Source of the DNA: Prochlorococcus sp. AG-676-M04
Lineage (GTDB): Bacteria; Cyanobacteriota; Cyanobacteriia; PCC-6307; Cyanobiaceae
DNA: 57,065 bases
Direction: 5' to 3'
Assembly (NCBI GenBank): GCA_003210895.1
Contig: QCUB01000003.1
Span: forward strand, 1 to 57,065
Shown: piece after piece, positions 9,165 to 19,719 of the stretch
How positions within the stretch are numbered: the stretch's first letter is position 1
Layout of the letters: every line of letters starts with the position of its first letter
Position numbers and translations under genes: made by a program
The notes under the pieces: model-generated
Seen by the model: only the letters and a program-made list of their open reading frames with translations
The model's database searches: none
Told to the model about the DNA's origin: nothing

Positions 9165-9632
9165 TCAAGATTTAATAGACTCTTTAATTTCAGAGGTAGG
9201 AGCTTCTGAAGTTGATTTCTTGTTATCATTTGTTTCCTCAACTTTAGACTCTGATATATTAGTTGAATCACTACTCTCAGTTTCTTTTTTTTCTGATTGA
9301 TTAGATCCTTTATTAGAAGCTCTAGGTGTTGGTAGAGGACCCTCTTGTTTTACTGTCAAATATCTAATAACATCCTCACTTAAACGCATCGCTTTTTCTA
9401 TTTTGAAAATATGTTGCCCATCACCTTGATGACTTAATTGAACATATATGCCTTCCCTATGTTTTGCTATTTGATAAGCTAATCTTCTTTTACCTCTCAT
9501 TTGACTATCTAAGATAGTACCCCCTAGTTCTTCAAGAAGTTTATTATATTTATCTATATGATTTGTAACTTCATCCTCCGCAATATCTGGGCGAAGAATA
9601 TACATAGTTTCATAATAAATTTGATCAGTCAT
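9165..9632 (-). CDS. rpsF: 30S ribosomal protein S6 with long C-terminal tail
   Basis: S6 of the small ribosomal subunit, which normally pairs with S18. The S6 fold spans residues 1-100: [11 protein letters not shown], the [10 protein letters not shown] strand and the [17 protein letters not shown] helix. After about residue 103 comes a 50-residue tail rich in Ser, Glu, Lys and Thr with no hydrophobic core, predicted disordered. It has 155 residues against about 100-115 in many bacteria. Monocistronic here; it converges with argG. Confidence 0.96.
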   Translation of the reverse strand: MTDQIYYETMYILRPDIAEDEVTNHIDKYNKLLEELGGTILDSQMRGKRRLAYQIAKHREGIYVQLSHQGDGQHIFKIEKAMRLSEDVIRYLTVKQEGPLPTPRASNKGSNQSEKKETESSDSTNISESKVEETNDNKKSTSEAPTSEIKESIKS

Positions 9633-9738
9633 AATTTTCAGACAAGGTCTTTGGCTCAGAATTTTTATAATGAGCGTCTGTTCATTACTTACGATACATT
9701 ATCAAGGTCAAATTTCTTATAATTAAATTTGTTATTTA

Positions 9739-10596
9739 TTAAAGATATTTTTTTAATGCATCATGCATAACAGCAAAAGGAACCTCTAACCCATTTGTCC
9801 AGAATGCCAATGATTTAGCTCCTTGAGCAATTAGCATTTGCGTACCGTCTATTGTCATACATCCTTTTTTATCACAAAACTGCAAAAACGGCGTAGGAGA
9901 GGGATTGTAAATTAGATCATAAACGATTGTATTTGAGTTAATAGTGTTCCAAAAACTTTGACCAAATGGCATCATATCTTCATTTGTGGTTTTGCTCATT
10001 CCTACTGGAGTTGTATTGACTATTAAATCCGTTGATTGAATTAAATTTTTAATTTCTTTATTAGTATTCAACAAACCTTCTAGTTTGATATCATTTTTGA
10101 AATTGGTCACTAATTCATTCAAAGAATTTTTATTTCGTGAAATAATTGTGATTTTTGATAATTTTAAATCTTTTAAACCTTGGATGACTGATCTTGCTGC
10201 TCCTCCAGAGCCTAATATTATAGCTGTTTTTTTTGTTAAATTAAGATTTTTTAAAGGATAAATAAATCCATCAATATCTGTATTTGTTCCACTCCAATTT
10301 TCATTATCTAATAATTTAAGAGTATTTATAGCTTTTACTTTTTTTGCGACTGGTGATATTTCACTACAAATATTAAATACTTTTTCTTTAAAAGGAATCG
10401 TGATATTTAGGCCTTTACAATTCATTTTTTTTAAAGAATTAACCACTATCTCTAAGTCATTATTTTTACAAGGGATTGCTATGTAAATTATATCTAGGCC
10501 TAAATATTGTAAGGCAGCATTTTGCATTATTGGAGACAGAGAGTGACTTACTGGGTTTCCAATCAAAGCGAGAAATGATGTTTTACTTGTAATCAT
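9739..10596 (-). CDS. aroE: AroE, shikimate dehydrogenase
   Basis: NADPH-dependent reduction of 3-dehydroshikimate to shikimate on the way to chorismate. The 285 residues show the substrate-site GNPVSHSLSPIMQNAA (about 13-28), NITIPFKE with the catalytic lysine (about 64-71), NTDIDGF, the Rossmann loop ILGSGGAARS (about 127-136), the cofactor-specificity segment SRN (about 153-155) and the C-terminal GTQMLIAQGAKS. It is divergent from dnaK across a 117-base spacer. Confidence 0.97.
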   Translation of the reverse strand: MITSKTSFLALIGNPVSHSLSPIMQNAALQYLGLDIIYIAIPCKNNDLEIVVNSLKKMNCKGLNITIPFKEKVFNICSEISPVAKKVKAINTLKLLDNENWSGTNTDIDGFIYPLKNLNLTKKTAIILGSGGAARSVIQGLKDLKLSKITIISRNKNSLNELVTNFKNDIKLEGLLNTNKEIKNLIQSTDLIVNTTPVGMSKTTNEDMMPFGQSFWNTINSNTIVYDLIYNPSPTPFLQFCDKKGCMTIDGTQMLIAQGAKSLAFWTNGLEVPFAVMHDALKKYL

Positions 10597-10713
10597 TTTA
10601 AGAAGAATTTTTGAAGAAAAATTGTGATTTGTTCGGGAACCACACCTCGTTTTAGAGTAACAATAATGACGTTAATGAACGATTATGGAGAATATTAAAG
10701 AGAGTATCTACCC

Positions 10714-12618
10714 ATGGGGAAGGTTGTTGGAATCGATTTAGGAACAACTAATAGTTGTGTAGCTGTCATGGAAGGTGGTAAACCCACTGTAATAGCAAAT
10801 GCAGAAGGTTTCAGAACAACACCTTCCGTTGTTGCATATACAAAGAATCAAGATCAGCTTGTTGGTCAGATTGCTAAACGACAAGCTGTAATGAATCCTG
10901 AAAATACTTTTTACTCCGCAAAGCGATTTGTTGGTAGAAGAGTTGATGAGGTTAATGAGGAATCAAAAGATGTTAGTTATGGCATTGAAAAGGCTGGTTC
11001 AAATGTAAAATTAAAATGCCCAGTTTTAGATAAACAATTTTCTCCTGAGGAAGTTAGTGCACAAGTTTTAAGAAAACTCTCTGAGGATGCAGGTAAATAT
11101 TTAGGTGAAAATATTACTCAGGCAGTTATAACAGTTCCAGCTTATTTTAATGATTCTCAAAGACAGGCGACAAAAGATGCAGGTAAAATAGCGGGACTTG
11201 AAGTCTTGAGAATAATTAATGAGCCAACAGCTGCCGCTTTAGCTTACGGTTTAGATAAGAAAAGTAACGAAAGAATACTTGTTTTTGATTTAGGTGGTGG
11301 AACTTTTGATGTTTCAGTTTTGGAAGTTGGAGACGGTGTTTTTGAGGTCTTATCAACATCTGGTGATACTCATTTAGGAGGTGATGACTTCGATAGATGT
11401 ATTGTTGATCATCTAGCAAGTATTTTTAAAAGTAATGAAGGGATTGATTTAAGAGAGGATAAACAAGCTCTGCAACGTCTTACAGAAGCTGCTGAAAAGG
11501 CAAAAATTGAGCTTTCAAATGCTACTCAAAGTGAGATAAATTTACCATTCATAACTGCTACACCAGAAGGTCCAAAGCATCTTGATTTAAATTTGACTAG
11601 AGCAAATTTCGAAGAGCTTGCCTCGAAATTAATTGATAGATGTAGGGTTCCAGTAGAGCAAGCTCTTAAGGATGCAAAACTTTCTACAGGAGAAATTGAT
11701 GAAATAGTTATGGTTGGTGGCTCAACTAGAATGCCAGCTGTTCAGGAGTTAGTTAAGAGAGTCACAGGTAAAGACCCTAATCAAACTGTAAATCCAGACG
11801 AAGTCGTTGCTGTGGGTGCAGCAATTCAAGGTGGAGTTTTGGCAGGAGAAGTCAAAGATATATTATTGCTAGACGTCACTCCTTTGTCTCTAGGTGTGGA
11901 GACCTTAGGGGGAGTAATGACAAAAATGATTAATAGAAATACAACAGTTCCAACTAAAAAATCCGAGACGTATTCAACAGCTGTCGATGGTCAAACTAAT
12001 GTTGAGATCCATGTGTTACAGGGTGAAAGAGAAATGGCTTCTGATAATAAAAGTTTAGGAACTTTTAGGCTTGATGGTATCCCATCTGCTCCAAGAGGTG
12101 TTCCTCAAATAGAAGTAACCTTTGACATTGATGCAAATGGAATTTTAAGCGTTACTGCAAAGGATAAAGGTAGTGGTAAGGAACAATCTATTTCAATAAC
12201 GGGTGCTTCAACTCTTTCAGATAATGAGGTAGAAAAAATGGTTAAAGATGCCGAATCAAATGCATCTGTCGATAAAGAAAAAAGAGAGAAAATTGATTTA
12301 AAGAATCAAGCTGAAACTCTTGTTTATCAAACAGAAAAACAGCTGGAAGAACTTGGGGATAAAGTTGATGCTTCTGCAAAATCTAAGGTCGAAGAAAAAA
12401 GTAAGGCATTAAAAGAAGCAACTTCAAAAGAAGATTATGAATCTATGAAAAAATTATTAGAAGAACTTCAACAAGAACTATACGCAATTGGGTCTTCTGT
12501 ATATCAACAACAAGGAAATCAACCTCCAGCGCCAAACAATCCAGATTCAAATGAATCAAATGAGAAAGGTGGCGATGACGATGTCATAGATGCAGATTTT
12601 ACTGAGACAAAAGATTAA
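10714..12618 (+). CDS. dnaK: DnaK, Hsp70 chaperone
   Basis: ATP-dependent Hsp70 chaperone acting with DnaJ and GrpE. It has 634 residues. The nucleotide-binding domain shows [11 protein letters not shown] (about 6-16), [24 protein letters not shown] and [13 protein letters not shown]. The linker [13 protein letters not shown] (about 388-400) precedes the substrate-binding domain, and a disordered Asn/Asp/Glu tail ends with [11 protein letters not shown], the usual DnaK C-terminal motif. GAGAG lies about 12 bases before the ATG. No CIRCE inverted repeat was seen upstream, so HrcA control is not supported here. The stop overlaps the convergent oxidoreductase gene by 4 bases. Confidence 0.98.
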   Translation: MGKVVGIDLGTTNSCVAVMEGGKPTVIANAEGFRTTPSVVAYTKNQDQLVGQIAKRQAVMNPENTFYSAKRFVGRRVDEVNEESKDVSYGIEKAGSNVKLKCPVLDKQFSPEEVSAQVLRKLSEDAGKYLGENITQAVITVPAYFNDSQRQATKDAGKIAGLEVLRIINEPTAAALAYGLDKKSNERILVFDLGGGTFDVSVLEVGDGVFEVLSTSGDTHLGGDDFDRCIVDHLASIFKSNEGIDLREDKQALQRLTEAAEKAKIELSNATQSEINLPFITATPEGPKHLDLNLTRANFEELASKLIDRCRVPVEQALKDAKLSTGEIDEIVMVGGSTRMPAVQELVKRVTGKDPNQTVNPDEVVAVGAAIQGGVLAGEVKDILLLDVTPLSLGVETLGGVMTKMINRNTTVPTKKSETYSTAVDGQTNVEIHVLQGEREMASDNKSLGTFRLDGIPSAPRGVPQIEVTFDIDANGILSVTAKDKGSGKEQSISITGASTLSDNEVEKMVKDAESNASVDKEKREKIDLKNQAETLVYQTEKQLEELGDKVDASAKSKVEEKSKALKEATSKEDYESMKKLLEELQQELYAIGSSVYQQQGNQPPAPNNPDSNESNEKGGDDDVIDADFTETKD

Positions 12619-13697
12619 AGGAGATGATTTTCAATCTCATTTGAAATCCAATTAGAACAGGCAGGCGCAAGTAATATTCCATTTTTATAAAAACCTGTAC
12701 ACAAAATTAATCCTTTTTCTAAACTCTTCAATATAGGAGATGCTTCTCCTTCTGGCCTTGATCTTATCCCGAACCATTTACTAGTAATTTTATTTTTATC
12801 TAGCCATTGTGGTTTATGCTCTACAAAATCTGTAAGTTCTTCAAATATATTTTCTTTAGGTTTAATGTCATACTCGTCCGTGGATCCGATAATGATTTTG
12901 TTTTTATTTATCGGAAGAAAATTTTTATTATTTATGCTGAAATGCTTAGGAAGAGATAATAAATTAATTTCTTTTTCATTAATAGAAATTTCTATTGCCT
13001 GACCTAAAACAGGTTTTAATTTGATATCGTTCCTATTTAAGTCGATTAATTTGAGGGCACCAAGAGAGTTACATAAAATAATTGCATCACTTTTAATTTC
13101 AAATTTATTTTTGCTAGTAGAAATCCATTGATTTTTTATTTTTTGTATTTTTATAATTTCTTCATTCATAAAATTTATATTTTTACTTTTAAGATAAATA
13201 TCTATTGTTTTTAATAATGAAATAGGATTTATTCTGCCATCTTGATAAGAAATGATTCCTTTTAAATTATTTATGTTGAATATTTTATTAATGTTTTTAA
13301 TAATGGGAGATTCACTTTTTAAAACCTGTAAATCTCGCTTGGGATTATTAGAAATAAATTGACTTAGTTTTTCAAATTTTCTTTGATCTGTCGTTAGTTG
13401 GATTAATGGTTTTTCAATGTTTAAACTTTCATTATACTGTTGAAGGAATTTTATCCATTTTGGCCATAATTCATTACTTTTTTTCCTAAGTTCCCAACTT
13501 CTTCCTTTGCTTTTTTGATACATATGACCAATTAGGAGACCTAATGATGCATTACTACTATTCTTACTTTTTTGTGGATCTGCAATAGTTATTTGAAAAC
13601 CTTTTTCAGATAATTCTAATGCATTAAATTTGCCTACAATTCCTGACCCAATAATTAAAATATGAGAATTTTTAAAATTTTTTTTTAATTCTTTCAT
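12615..13697 (-). CDS. FAD-dependent amino-acid oxidase family protein (glycine-oxidase/ThiO-like)
   Basis: A 360-residue DAO-family flavoprotein. The N-terminal dinucleotide fold is [21 protein letters not shown] (about 15-35), and a second conserved region [11 protein letters not shown] (about 315-325) precedes the FAD-closing [18 protein letters not shown]. The closest relatives I would expect are ThiO-type glycine oxidases, which make iminoglycine for the thiazole of thiamine in cyanobacteria. The N-terminal region is divergent and Lys/Asn-rich, so another D-amino-acid or sarcosine-type substrate is possible. It is divergent from purU across 48 bases. Confidence 0.75.
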   Translation of the reverse strand: MKELKKNFKNSHILIIGSGIVGKFNALELSEKGFQITIADPQKSKNSSNASLGLLIGHMYQKSKGRSWELRKKSNELWPKWIKFLQQYNESLNIEKPLIQLTTDQRKFEKLSQFISNNPKRDLQVLKSESPIIKNINKIFNINNLKGIISYQDGRINPISLLKTIDIYLKSKNINFMNEEIIKIQKIKNQWISTSKNKFEIKSDAIILCNSLGALKLIDLNRNDIKLKPVLGQAIEISINEKEINLLSLPKHFSINNKNFLPINKNKIIIGSTDEYDIKPKENIFEELTDFVEHKPQWLDKNKITSKWFGIRSRPEGEASPILKSLEKGLILCTGFYKNGILLAPACSNWISNEIENHLL

Positions 13698-13745
13698 TGA
13701 TATATTATAAGTAATAATTCAAAGATTCAATAATTTACATTTTTT

Positions 13746-14600
13746 TTGGAAAACCCATCAATCATTTTAAGAACTGTTTGTCCCGACCGTCCTGGATTAG
13801 TTAGTCAATTAACTAGTTGGATATCAAACTATGGTGGAAATATAAAGCATTCTGATCATCATACGGATCAAGATGCAGGATTATTTTTGAGTAGAATCGA
13901 ATGGGATAAAATTGATTTACCAATTAATAAAGTTGAAATTTATGATCAGTTTGAAAAAATCGCAATAGATATTAATGGCAAATTTAATATTAATTATTCA
14001 GATGAGATACCAAATGTAGGAATTTTTGTAAGTAAGCAAAACCATTGTTTAATTGATTTGCTTTGGAGAGTAAGAAATGGTGAATTAAAAATGAATGTAC
14101 CATTAATAATTTCTAATCATCCTGATCTTGAAGATATAGCCAAAGATTTTAATGCTCAATTTATTTACATTAATACTTTAAATTGCTCTAAGTCTAATGT
14201 CGAAACTCAGATTTTAAATTTGTTAAAAGATTTTGATATTCAATTGGTTGTATTAGCAAAATATATGCAAATCTTAAGTGATTCTTTCCTAGAGAAATAT
14301 TCTTCAATTATTAATATACATCATTCTTTTTTGCCTGCATTTAAAGGAGCGCAACCTTATCATCGAGCATGGAAAAGAGGAGTGAAATTGATTGGGGCAA
14401 CTGCACATTATGTGACGCAAGATTTAGACGAAGGGCCAATAATTGAGCAATGCACCGTCAACGTAAGTCATAGAGATGAGGTTCATGATTTGATTAGAAA
14501 AGGACGAGATATCGAGAGAATAGCTCTTGCTAGGGCAGTTAGATTACATTTAAATCACCAAATTTTTGTATACGATAGTAAAACAGCTGTTTTTGATTAA
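13746..14600 (+). CDS. purU: PurU, formyltetrahydrofolate deformylase
   Basis: Hydrolyses 10-formyl-THF to formate and THF, balancing one-carbon pools. An N-terminal ACT domain (RTVCPDRPGLVSQLTSWI, about 9-26) is followed by a formyltransferase-type domain with the catalytic triad region: INIHHSFLPAFKGAQPYHRA (about 196-215) and the aspartate in TQDLDEGPII (about 230-239). The 284-residue length is normal. The start is TTG inside a T tract (13741-13748), chosen because the ACT domain starts immediately after it; no ATG fits. Confidence 0.95.
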   Translation: MENPSIILRTVCPDRPGLVSQLTSWISNYGGNIKHSDHHTDQDAGLFLSRIEWDKIDLPINKVEIYDQFEKIAIDINGKFNINYSDEIPNVGIFVSKQNHCLIDLLWRVRNGELKMNVPLIISNHPDLEDIAKDFNAQFIYINTLNCSKSNVETQILNLLKDFDIQLVVLAKYMQILSDSFLEKYSSIINIHHSFLPAFKGAQPYHRAWKRGVKLIGATAHYVTQDLDEGPIIEQCTVNVSHRDEVHDLIRKGRDIERIALARAVRLHLNHQIFVYDSKTAVFD

Positions 14601-14611
14601 AAATAAATTTT

Positions 14612-15970
14612 TTAATCATCTAATTCAATTTGTATTTGCCTTTCATAAATTGATTCTTCATTAAAAACTCGTGCTACTAAAAAACTTGTAATACAACAAA
14701 TAAGAACAGGTTTCATTATTAATAAATTTTTTGTTAATGCAAAAGCTAAGAACATTGCCGTTATTGGTGTTCTTGAACATCCTGCTACAAATGCTCCCAT
14801 ACCAGCAAATATATACGTACTTGGGGCATGACCTGTAGCAATTTCTACCCAGCTTCCCATTATTAATCCAATAGCTCCCCCTAAAGTGAGCATCGGATAG
14901 AATAAACCTCCCGGTGCTCCTGAAGCGGCAGCTAATCCAGTTGTAATAAAAAGTATAAATAAAGCTAAAAAGGCTATTTCAATACTGGTATTTTTTTCGA
15001 CTATTATCTTTTGTAATTCATCTAAATTATGAAAAGAGCTTGGTAAAAAAGAATAAATGCTTCCAAGCAAAAGTCCGCAAATACTCATTTTTAAAACAAA
15101 TTTATTTTTATACCATTTTTTTCCAAGCTTTTGCATCACAAGAACATACTTACTATAAAGTTCTGCGAATAATCCAATAATTACTCCTAATGACACAAGA
15201 TAAATAAAATCTATGGGCAAGAAAAAGACAGAGGGATCATATTCTTTTTGGATTAAAAAGCCTAGAGTAAAGTCAAAACCTCCTGCTTTTGGGTCTAAAC
15301 CCAAGGCTTGAATAATATCTGCAGATGAATCTGCTATGAAAGTTGTAATTACAACTAATAATAAGATTACTGGCCTTGCAGAATTTAATAATTCTTCAAT
15401 TGCGTAAATGAATCCACCCAAAGGAGCGCTAAATACCGCAGCTATTCCAGCCCCGCCTCCTGCTGCAACAATTACTCTTCTGAATGCTAGAGGAGCTTTT
15501 AGCCATCTTGCCATTTGCCAAGCAACTGAGCCGCCCATTTGAACTGATGGACCTTCAGGCCCCAAAGGGAACCCACTTCCAATTGCAATTATTCCAGATA
15601 TTAATTTTACTAATCCAACCTTTAGATTCATGGGTACTTTTTTATGCCTTAAAAATCCCATGATTTGACTTACCCCTGAACCTTTTGCTGCCGGAGCAAA
15701 GCTTTTAATTAAAAATCCAGCTATAGCTCCACCAATAGCGCCAAATATTGGTAAGACTGCAATGGAAGGAAAATGATTTAACAGCTCTAATCTCCAATTA
15801 TTAATAAAATAAATTCCAGTTTTAAAAGAAATACTTGTTATTGATGCTCCTAAACCTGTTAGTAAAATGGATATGACAACAACAAAAGATCTTTGTTTAA
15901 GTAATTTTTTAATGCTTCGAGATGAGTTATTGCTGGTTTTTTTAATATTTTCTTTTATTAGGTTTTGCAT
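14612..15970 (-). CDS. ClC-family chloride channel/antiporter
   Basis: A 452-residue polytopic membrane protein with the ClC selectivity-filter segments: GSGVSQ (about 97-102), GPEGPSVQMGG with the gating glutamate (about 138-148) and GAPGGLFYPMLTLGG (about 350-364). The pair of glutamates in YAIEELLNSARP (about 190-201) aligns with the inner proton-pathway glutamate of ClC exchangers, so H+/Cl- exchange is more likely than a passive channel (inference). There is no CBS domain at the C-terminus. It lies 9 bases downstream of acnB on the same strand, so it is likely co-transcribed with it. Confidence 0.93.
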   Translation of the reverse strand: MQNLIKENIKKTSNNSSRSIKKLLKQRSFVVVISILLTGLGASITSISFKTGIYFINNWRLELLNHFPSIAVLPIFGAIGGAIAGFLIKSFAPAAKGSGVSQIMGFLRHKKVPMNLKVGLVKLISGIIAIGSGFPLGPEGPSVQMGGSVAWQMARWLKAPLAFRRVIVAAGGGAGIAAVFSAPLGGFIYAIEELLNSARPVILLLVVITTFIADSSADIIQALGLDPKAGGFDFTLGFLIQKEYDPSVFFLPIDFIYLVSLGVIIGLFAELYSKYVLVMQKLGKKWYKNKFVLKMSICGLLLGSIYSFLPSSFHNLDELQKIIVEKNTSIEIAFLALFILFITTGLAAASGAPGGLFYPMLTLGGAIGLIMGSWVEIATGHAPSTYIFAGMGAFVAGCSRTPITAMFLAFALTKNLLIMKPVLICCITSFLVARVFNEESIYERQIQIELDD

Positions 15971-15979
15971 AGTTCATAA

Positions 15980-18553
15980 TCATTTTGACAAACTAAAGTT
16001 TTTCATTTCGTCAAATTGAAGATAACGATAAAGTTCATTAGAGTATGGATTGATTTTGTTTTTAGTAATATCTTGATACTCATAAATTTTGGGTATTCTC
16101 CCTAAAAGGGCACAAACTGCTGCTAATTCAGCACTCCCTAAAAATACTTGAGCATTTTTGCCCAGTCTATTATCAAAATTTCTTGTGCTGGTTGAGAATA
16201 CAACTGAACCTTCATCTACTCTTGCTTGATTTCCCATGCATAATGAACAACCTGGTAACTCTAATCTTGCTCCACATTTTTCAAATATTTTATAGTATCC
16301 TTCGTCTTTGAGTCTTTCTTCATCCATTTTTGTAGGAGGACAAATCCAAAGTTTTGCATTTAATTTATCGATATTCTCAAGAACCTTAGCAGCAGCTCTA
16401 TAGTGCCCGATATTAGTCATGCAGGATCCTATAAACACTTCATCAATTTTAGTATTTTCAACCTCTTTAATTTCTTTAACATTATCTGGATCATTTGGAC
16501 AAGCTACTATCGGTTGAGTTACTTTTGCCAGGTCAATTTCTATGATCTCTTCATAAACAGCATTTTTATCTGGCTGAATTAGTTCAGGTTTTTTTAGCCA
16601 ATTTTTCATATCACTGATTCTTCTTGAGATCGATTTTGCATCTTCATAATTGCTCTCAATCATTTTCTCCAAAAGACAAATATTACTTTTTAAATATTCT
16701 TCTACAGTGTTATGTGATAGAAGTATGGTGCTCCCAGCGCATGAGCGTTCAGCTGTGGCATCAGTCAATTCAAATGCTTGTTCAAGTTTTAAATCAGGCA
16801 AACCTTCTATCTCCATAATTTTCCCGTTAAATATATTTTTTTTATTCGCTTTAGCAACGGTTAAAAGACCTTTTTTGATTGCAAATAATGGAATTGCATT
16901 TACAAGATCTCGTAGAGTTATTCCTGGTAGTAAATCCCCTTTGAATTTAACTAATACTGATTCCGGCATATTTAATGGCATTGATCCTATCGCTGCAGCG
17001 AACGCAACAATACCTGAACCTCCCGGGAATGAAATCCCCAGAGGAAATCTTGTATGACTATCACCTCCCGTTCCAACTGTGTCAGGGAGTAGCATTCTAT
17101 TAAGCCAACTATGTATGATGCCGTCTCCAGGTTTAAGAGCTACTCCACCTCTTTGTGATATGAAATCAGGTAATTCTTTATGAGTAACTAAATCTACTGG
17201 TTTAGGATATGCTGCAGTATGGCAAAAACTTTGCATTACTAAATCTGCAGTAAATCCTAAACAAGCCAACTCTTTAAGTTCGTCTCTAGTCATTGGACCT
17301 GTGGTATCTTGGCTACCAACAGTTGTCATTATTGGCTCACAGGTCATACCGGGCCTGACTCCTTTTAGGCCACATGCTTTACCTACTATTTTTTGTGCTT
17401 GAGTAAATCCAGTATTGTTCTTTCTTGGATTTTTTGGACGGATAAATATTTCACTTGATTTTAATTCAAGTTTTTGTCTTATTTTATCTGTGAGAGATCT
17501 TCCAATCATAAGATTTATTCTTCCACCAGCTTGAATTTCATCGGTGAGTGTTGATGGGTTCAACTCAAAATGACTAATTATTAATTCAGTCTTTGTGATT
17601 TTATCTATTTTTTTAATGACACCATCATATGGCAATATTTTCAGTAAATCACCAGTATTGATCTCAGAGACATCAGTTTCGATCGGAAGTGCTCCTGAAT
17701 CTTGGGCGGTATTAAAGAAAATTGGAGCTATTTTGTTTCCAATAATTATTCCACCAGTTTTTTTATTAGGAACAAAGGGTATATCTTCGCCTAAATGCCA
17801 AATAACAGAATTAATGGCAGATTTTCTTGAACTTCCTGTACCAACAACATCTCCGACATAAGCTATTTGGATATTTTGTTTTTTTAAATCATCAAGAATT
17901 TTTAGTCCATCTTTATTCTTGAATTCAAGCATAGATAATGAGTGTAGTGGTATATCTGGACGAGATGTAGCATGTACTGCAGGAGATAAGTCATCGGTAT
18001 TAGTTTCGCCATCAATTTTAAATGCTAAACATGTAATTTCTTTTGGAAGAGTCTTTTTAGTTTTAAACCATTCTGCATTTGCCCAACTATTTACAACTTC
18101 CTCTGCATAAATATTATTTCGAGATAAATCAAAAATATCATTTGCGGCATCGTAAACAAGGATAATATTCTTTAAAACTTGAGCTGCTTCTTTGGCAATT
18201 ACATTATTTTCACTTTTGAGTATCTCAATTAGCGAATTTACGTTATATCCTCCGATCATTGTCCCAAGTATTTGTATTGCTCTTTGTGGATTAATGAATT
18301 TGCAATATTTTTCACCATTAACAATTGCCGTTAGCCAGCTGGCTTTTACATATGCTGCTTCATCTACACCTGGTGGTACTCTGTTTATAAGCAAATCTAG
18401 TAAATATTCACTTTCGTTATTTGTTTTTTGCTCTAAGAGCTGAGTAACATAATTAGTCTGTTCTGCATTAAGTGGCAATGGAGGTATGCCTTTAGTAGCT
18501 CTTTCAGCTACATGATCTGCATAATCTTTGAGCAATGTTTCCAATTTCTTCAT
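15980..18553 (-). CDS. acnB: AcnB, bifunctional aconitate hydratase 2
   Basis: Isomerises citrate and isocitrate through cis-aconitate, feeding 2-oxoglutarate for nitrogen assimilation; a 4Fe-4S enzyme. At 857 residues it matches the AcnB family with the HEAT-like N-terminal domain (about 1-160) and swivel domain (VGDVVGTGSSRKSAINS, about 234-250). The catalytic part holds TVGSQDTTGPMTRDEL, the TGGDSHTRFPLG motif and cluster cysteines in FIGSCMTNIGHYR and LPGCSLCMGNQARV. ATG start; divergent from DAHP synthase across 97 bases. Confidence 0.98.
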   Translation of the reverse strand: MKKLETLLKDYADHVAERATKGIPPLPLNAEQTNYVTQLLEQKTNNESEYLLDLLINRVPPGVDEAAYVKASWLTAIVNGEKYCKFINPQRAIQILGTMIGGYNVNSLIEILKSENNVIAKEAAQVLKNIILVYDAANDIFDLSRNNIYAEEVVNSWANAEWFKTKKTLPKEITCLAFKIDGETNTDDLSPAVHATSRPDIPLHSLSMLEFKNKDGLKILDDLKKQNIQIAYVGDVVGTGSSRKSAINSVIWHLGEDIPFVPNKKTGGIIIGNKIAPIFFNTAQDSGALPIETDVSEINTGDLLKILPYDGVIKKIDKITKTELIISHFELNPSTLTDEIQAGGRINLMIGRSLTDKIRQKLELKSSEIFIRPKNPRKNNTGFTQAQKIVGKACGLKGVRPGMTCEPIMTTVGSQDTTGPMTRDELKELACLGFTADLVMQSFCHTAAYPKPVDLVTHKELPDFISQRGGVALKPGDGIIHSWLNRMLLPDTVGTGGDSHTRFPLGISFPGGSGIVAFAAAIGSMPLNMPESVLVKFKGDLLPGITLRDLVNAIPLFAIKKGLLTVAKANKKNIFNGKIMEIEGLPDLKLEQAFELTDATAERSCAGSTILLSHNTVEEYLKSNICLLEKMIESNYEDAKSISRRISDMKNWLKKPELIQPDKNAVYEEIIEIDLAKVTQPIVACPNDPDNVKEIKEVENTKIDEVFIGSCMTNIGHYRAAAKVLENIDKLNAKLWICPPTKMDEERLKDEGYYKIFEKCGARLELPGCSLCMGNQARVDEGSVVFSTSTRNFDNRLGKNAQVFLGSAELAAVCALLGRIPKIYEYQDITKNKINPYSNELYRYLQFDEMKNFSLSK

Positions 18554-18650
18554 TTGTGAGGTTTAATGCCTAATCTATTGTTATTTTTAATATTGATAAG
18601 GAGAGTATTCATAAATGCTTTTTTAAATATTCAAACTTCTTAATTAATCA

Positions 18651-19718
18651 ATGGCGACTTCATCCAATAATCAATCTTTAGAAAAAACATCTGATTTGCA
18701 TGTTGTTGAAACACGTCCATTAATACCTCCAAGCAAACTTCATAATGATATACCTTTAGATTATACCTCTGCTGATACTGTCTCTAATACCAGAAGATCA
18801 ATACAAAATATTTTGCATAAGAATGATCCTAGGCTTTTAGTAGTAGTGGGACCATGTTCAATTCATGATATTGAGGCTGCTAAAGAATATGCAGAATATA
18901 TTCAAGAATTTAGAAAAATCTATAAAGACAAATTAGAAATTGTAATGCGAGTTTATTTTGAAAAGCCAAGAACTACAATTGGGTGGAAAGGATTAATAAA
19001 TGATCCGCATTTAGATGGTTCATATGATATTAATACAGGTTTACGTAGAGCAAGAAATTTACTTTCTTATCTAGCAATACGTGGGATACCTTCCGCTACT
19101 GAGTTGCTAGATCCAATTGTTCCCCAATATATTGCTGACTTAATCAGTTGGACAGCAATTGGTGCGAGGACTACGGAAAGTCAAACTCATAGAGAAATGG
19201 CATCAGGATTATCTATGCCTATAGGTTTTAAAAATGGCACGGATGGCTCTTTCAGTACAGCAATTAATGCGATGCAATCAGCTTCAAAATCTCATCACTT
19301 TTTAGGTGTTAATGATCATGGTTATGCATCTATTGTTAATACAACTGGTAATCCAGATGGTCACATAGTGCTAAGGGGAGGCTCTAAAGGCGTTAATTTT
19401 GAAAATCAACATGTAAAAAGTATTTCTTCTGAATTAAAAGCTATTAATCTTCCATACAAAGTTATGATTGATTGTAGTCATGGAAACTCTAATAAAGATT
19501 ACAGGAAACAATCTGACGTTTTAAAAAATGTAGCAAATCAGATTAGTAATGGTGAAAAAAATATTTTAGGAGTTATGCTTGAAAGTCATCTTAAAGAGGG
19601 TAATCAAAAACTTGCAAATAGAAAAGATCTTGAATATGGGAGAAGTATTACTGATGCATGTATAAATATAGATACAACAAAGAAGTTGCTTGCAATTTTG
19701 TATGAGTCAAATTTGTAA
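18651..19718 (+). CDS. DAHP synthase, class I (AroF/G/H type)
   Basis: First enzyme of the shikimate pathway, joining phosphoenolpyruvate and erythrose-4-phosphate. The 355 residues match the E. coli-type class I alpha enzymes: VVGPCSIHD with metal-ligand Cys (about 64-72), RVYFEKPRTTIGWKGLINDP (about 105-124), TESQTHREMASGLS (about 175-188), GFKNGTDG and IDCSHGNSNKD (about 270-280). Which aromatic amino acid controls it cannot be read from the sequence. Its stop is one base from the stop of the convergent phytol-kinase-like gene. Confidence 0.96.
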   Translation: MATSSNNQSLEKTSDLHVVETRPLIPPSKLHNDIPLDYTSADTVSNTRRSIQNILHKNDPRLLVVVGPCSIHDIEAAKEYAEYIQEFRKIYKDKLEIVMRVYFEKPRTTIGWKGLINDPHLDGSYDINTGLRRARNLLSYLAIRGIPSATELLDPIVPQYIADLISWTAIGARTTESQTHREMASGLSMPIGFKNGTDGSFSTAINAMQSASKSHHFLGVNDHGYASIVNTTGNPDGHIVLRGGSKGVNFENQHVKSISSELKAINLPYKVMIDCSHGNSNKDYRKQSDVLKNVANQISNGEKNILGVMLESHLKEGNQKLANRKDLEYGRSITDACINIDTTKKLLAILYESNL

Positions 19719-19719
19719 T

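Noticed and set aside
10597-10713. Possible CIRCE or other heat-shock operator before dnaK.
   Set aside because: No TTAGCACTC/GAGTGCTAA inverted repeat is present.
16650-17057. A 135-codon ORF on the plus strand.
   Set aside because: It lies entirely antisense to the well-supported acnB gene, as do those at 17595-17861, 17919-18110 and 18192-18443; shadow frames.
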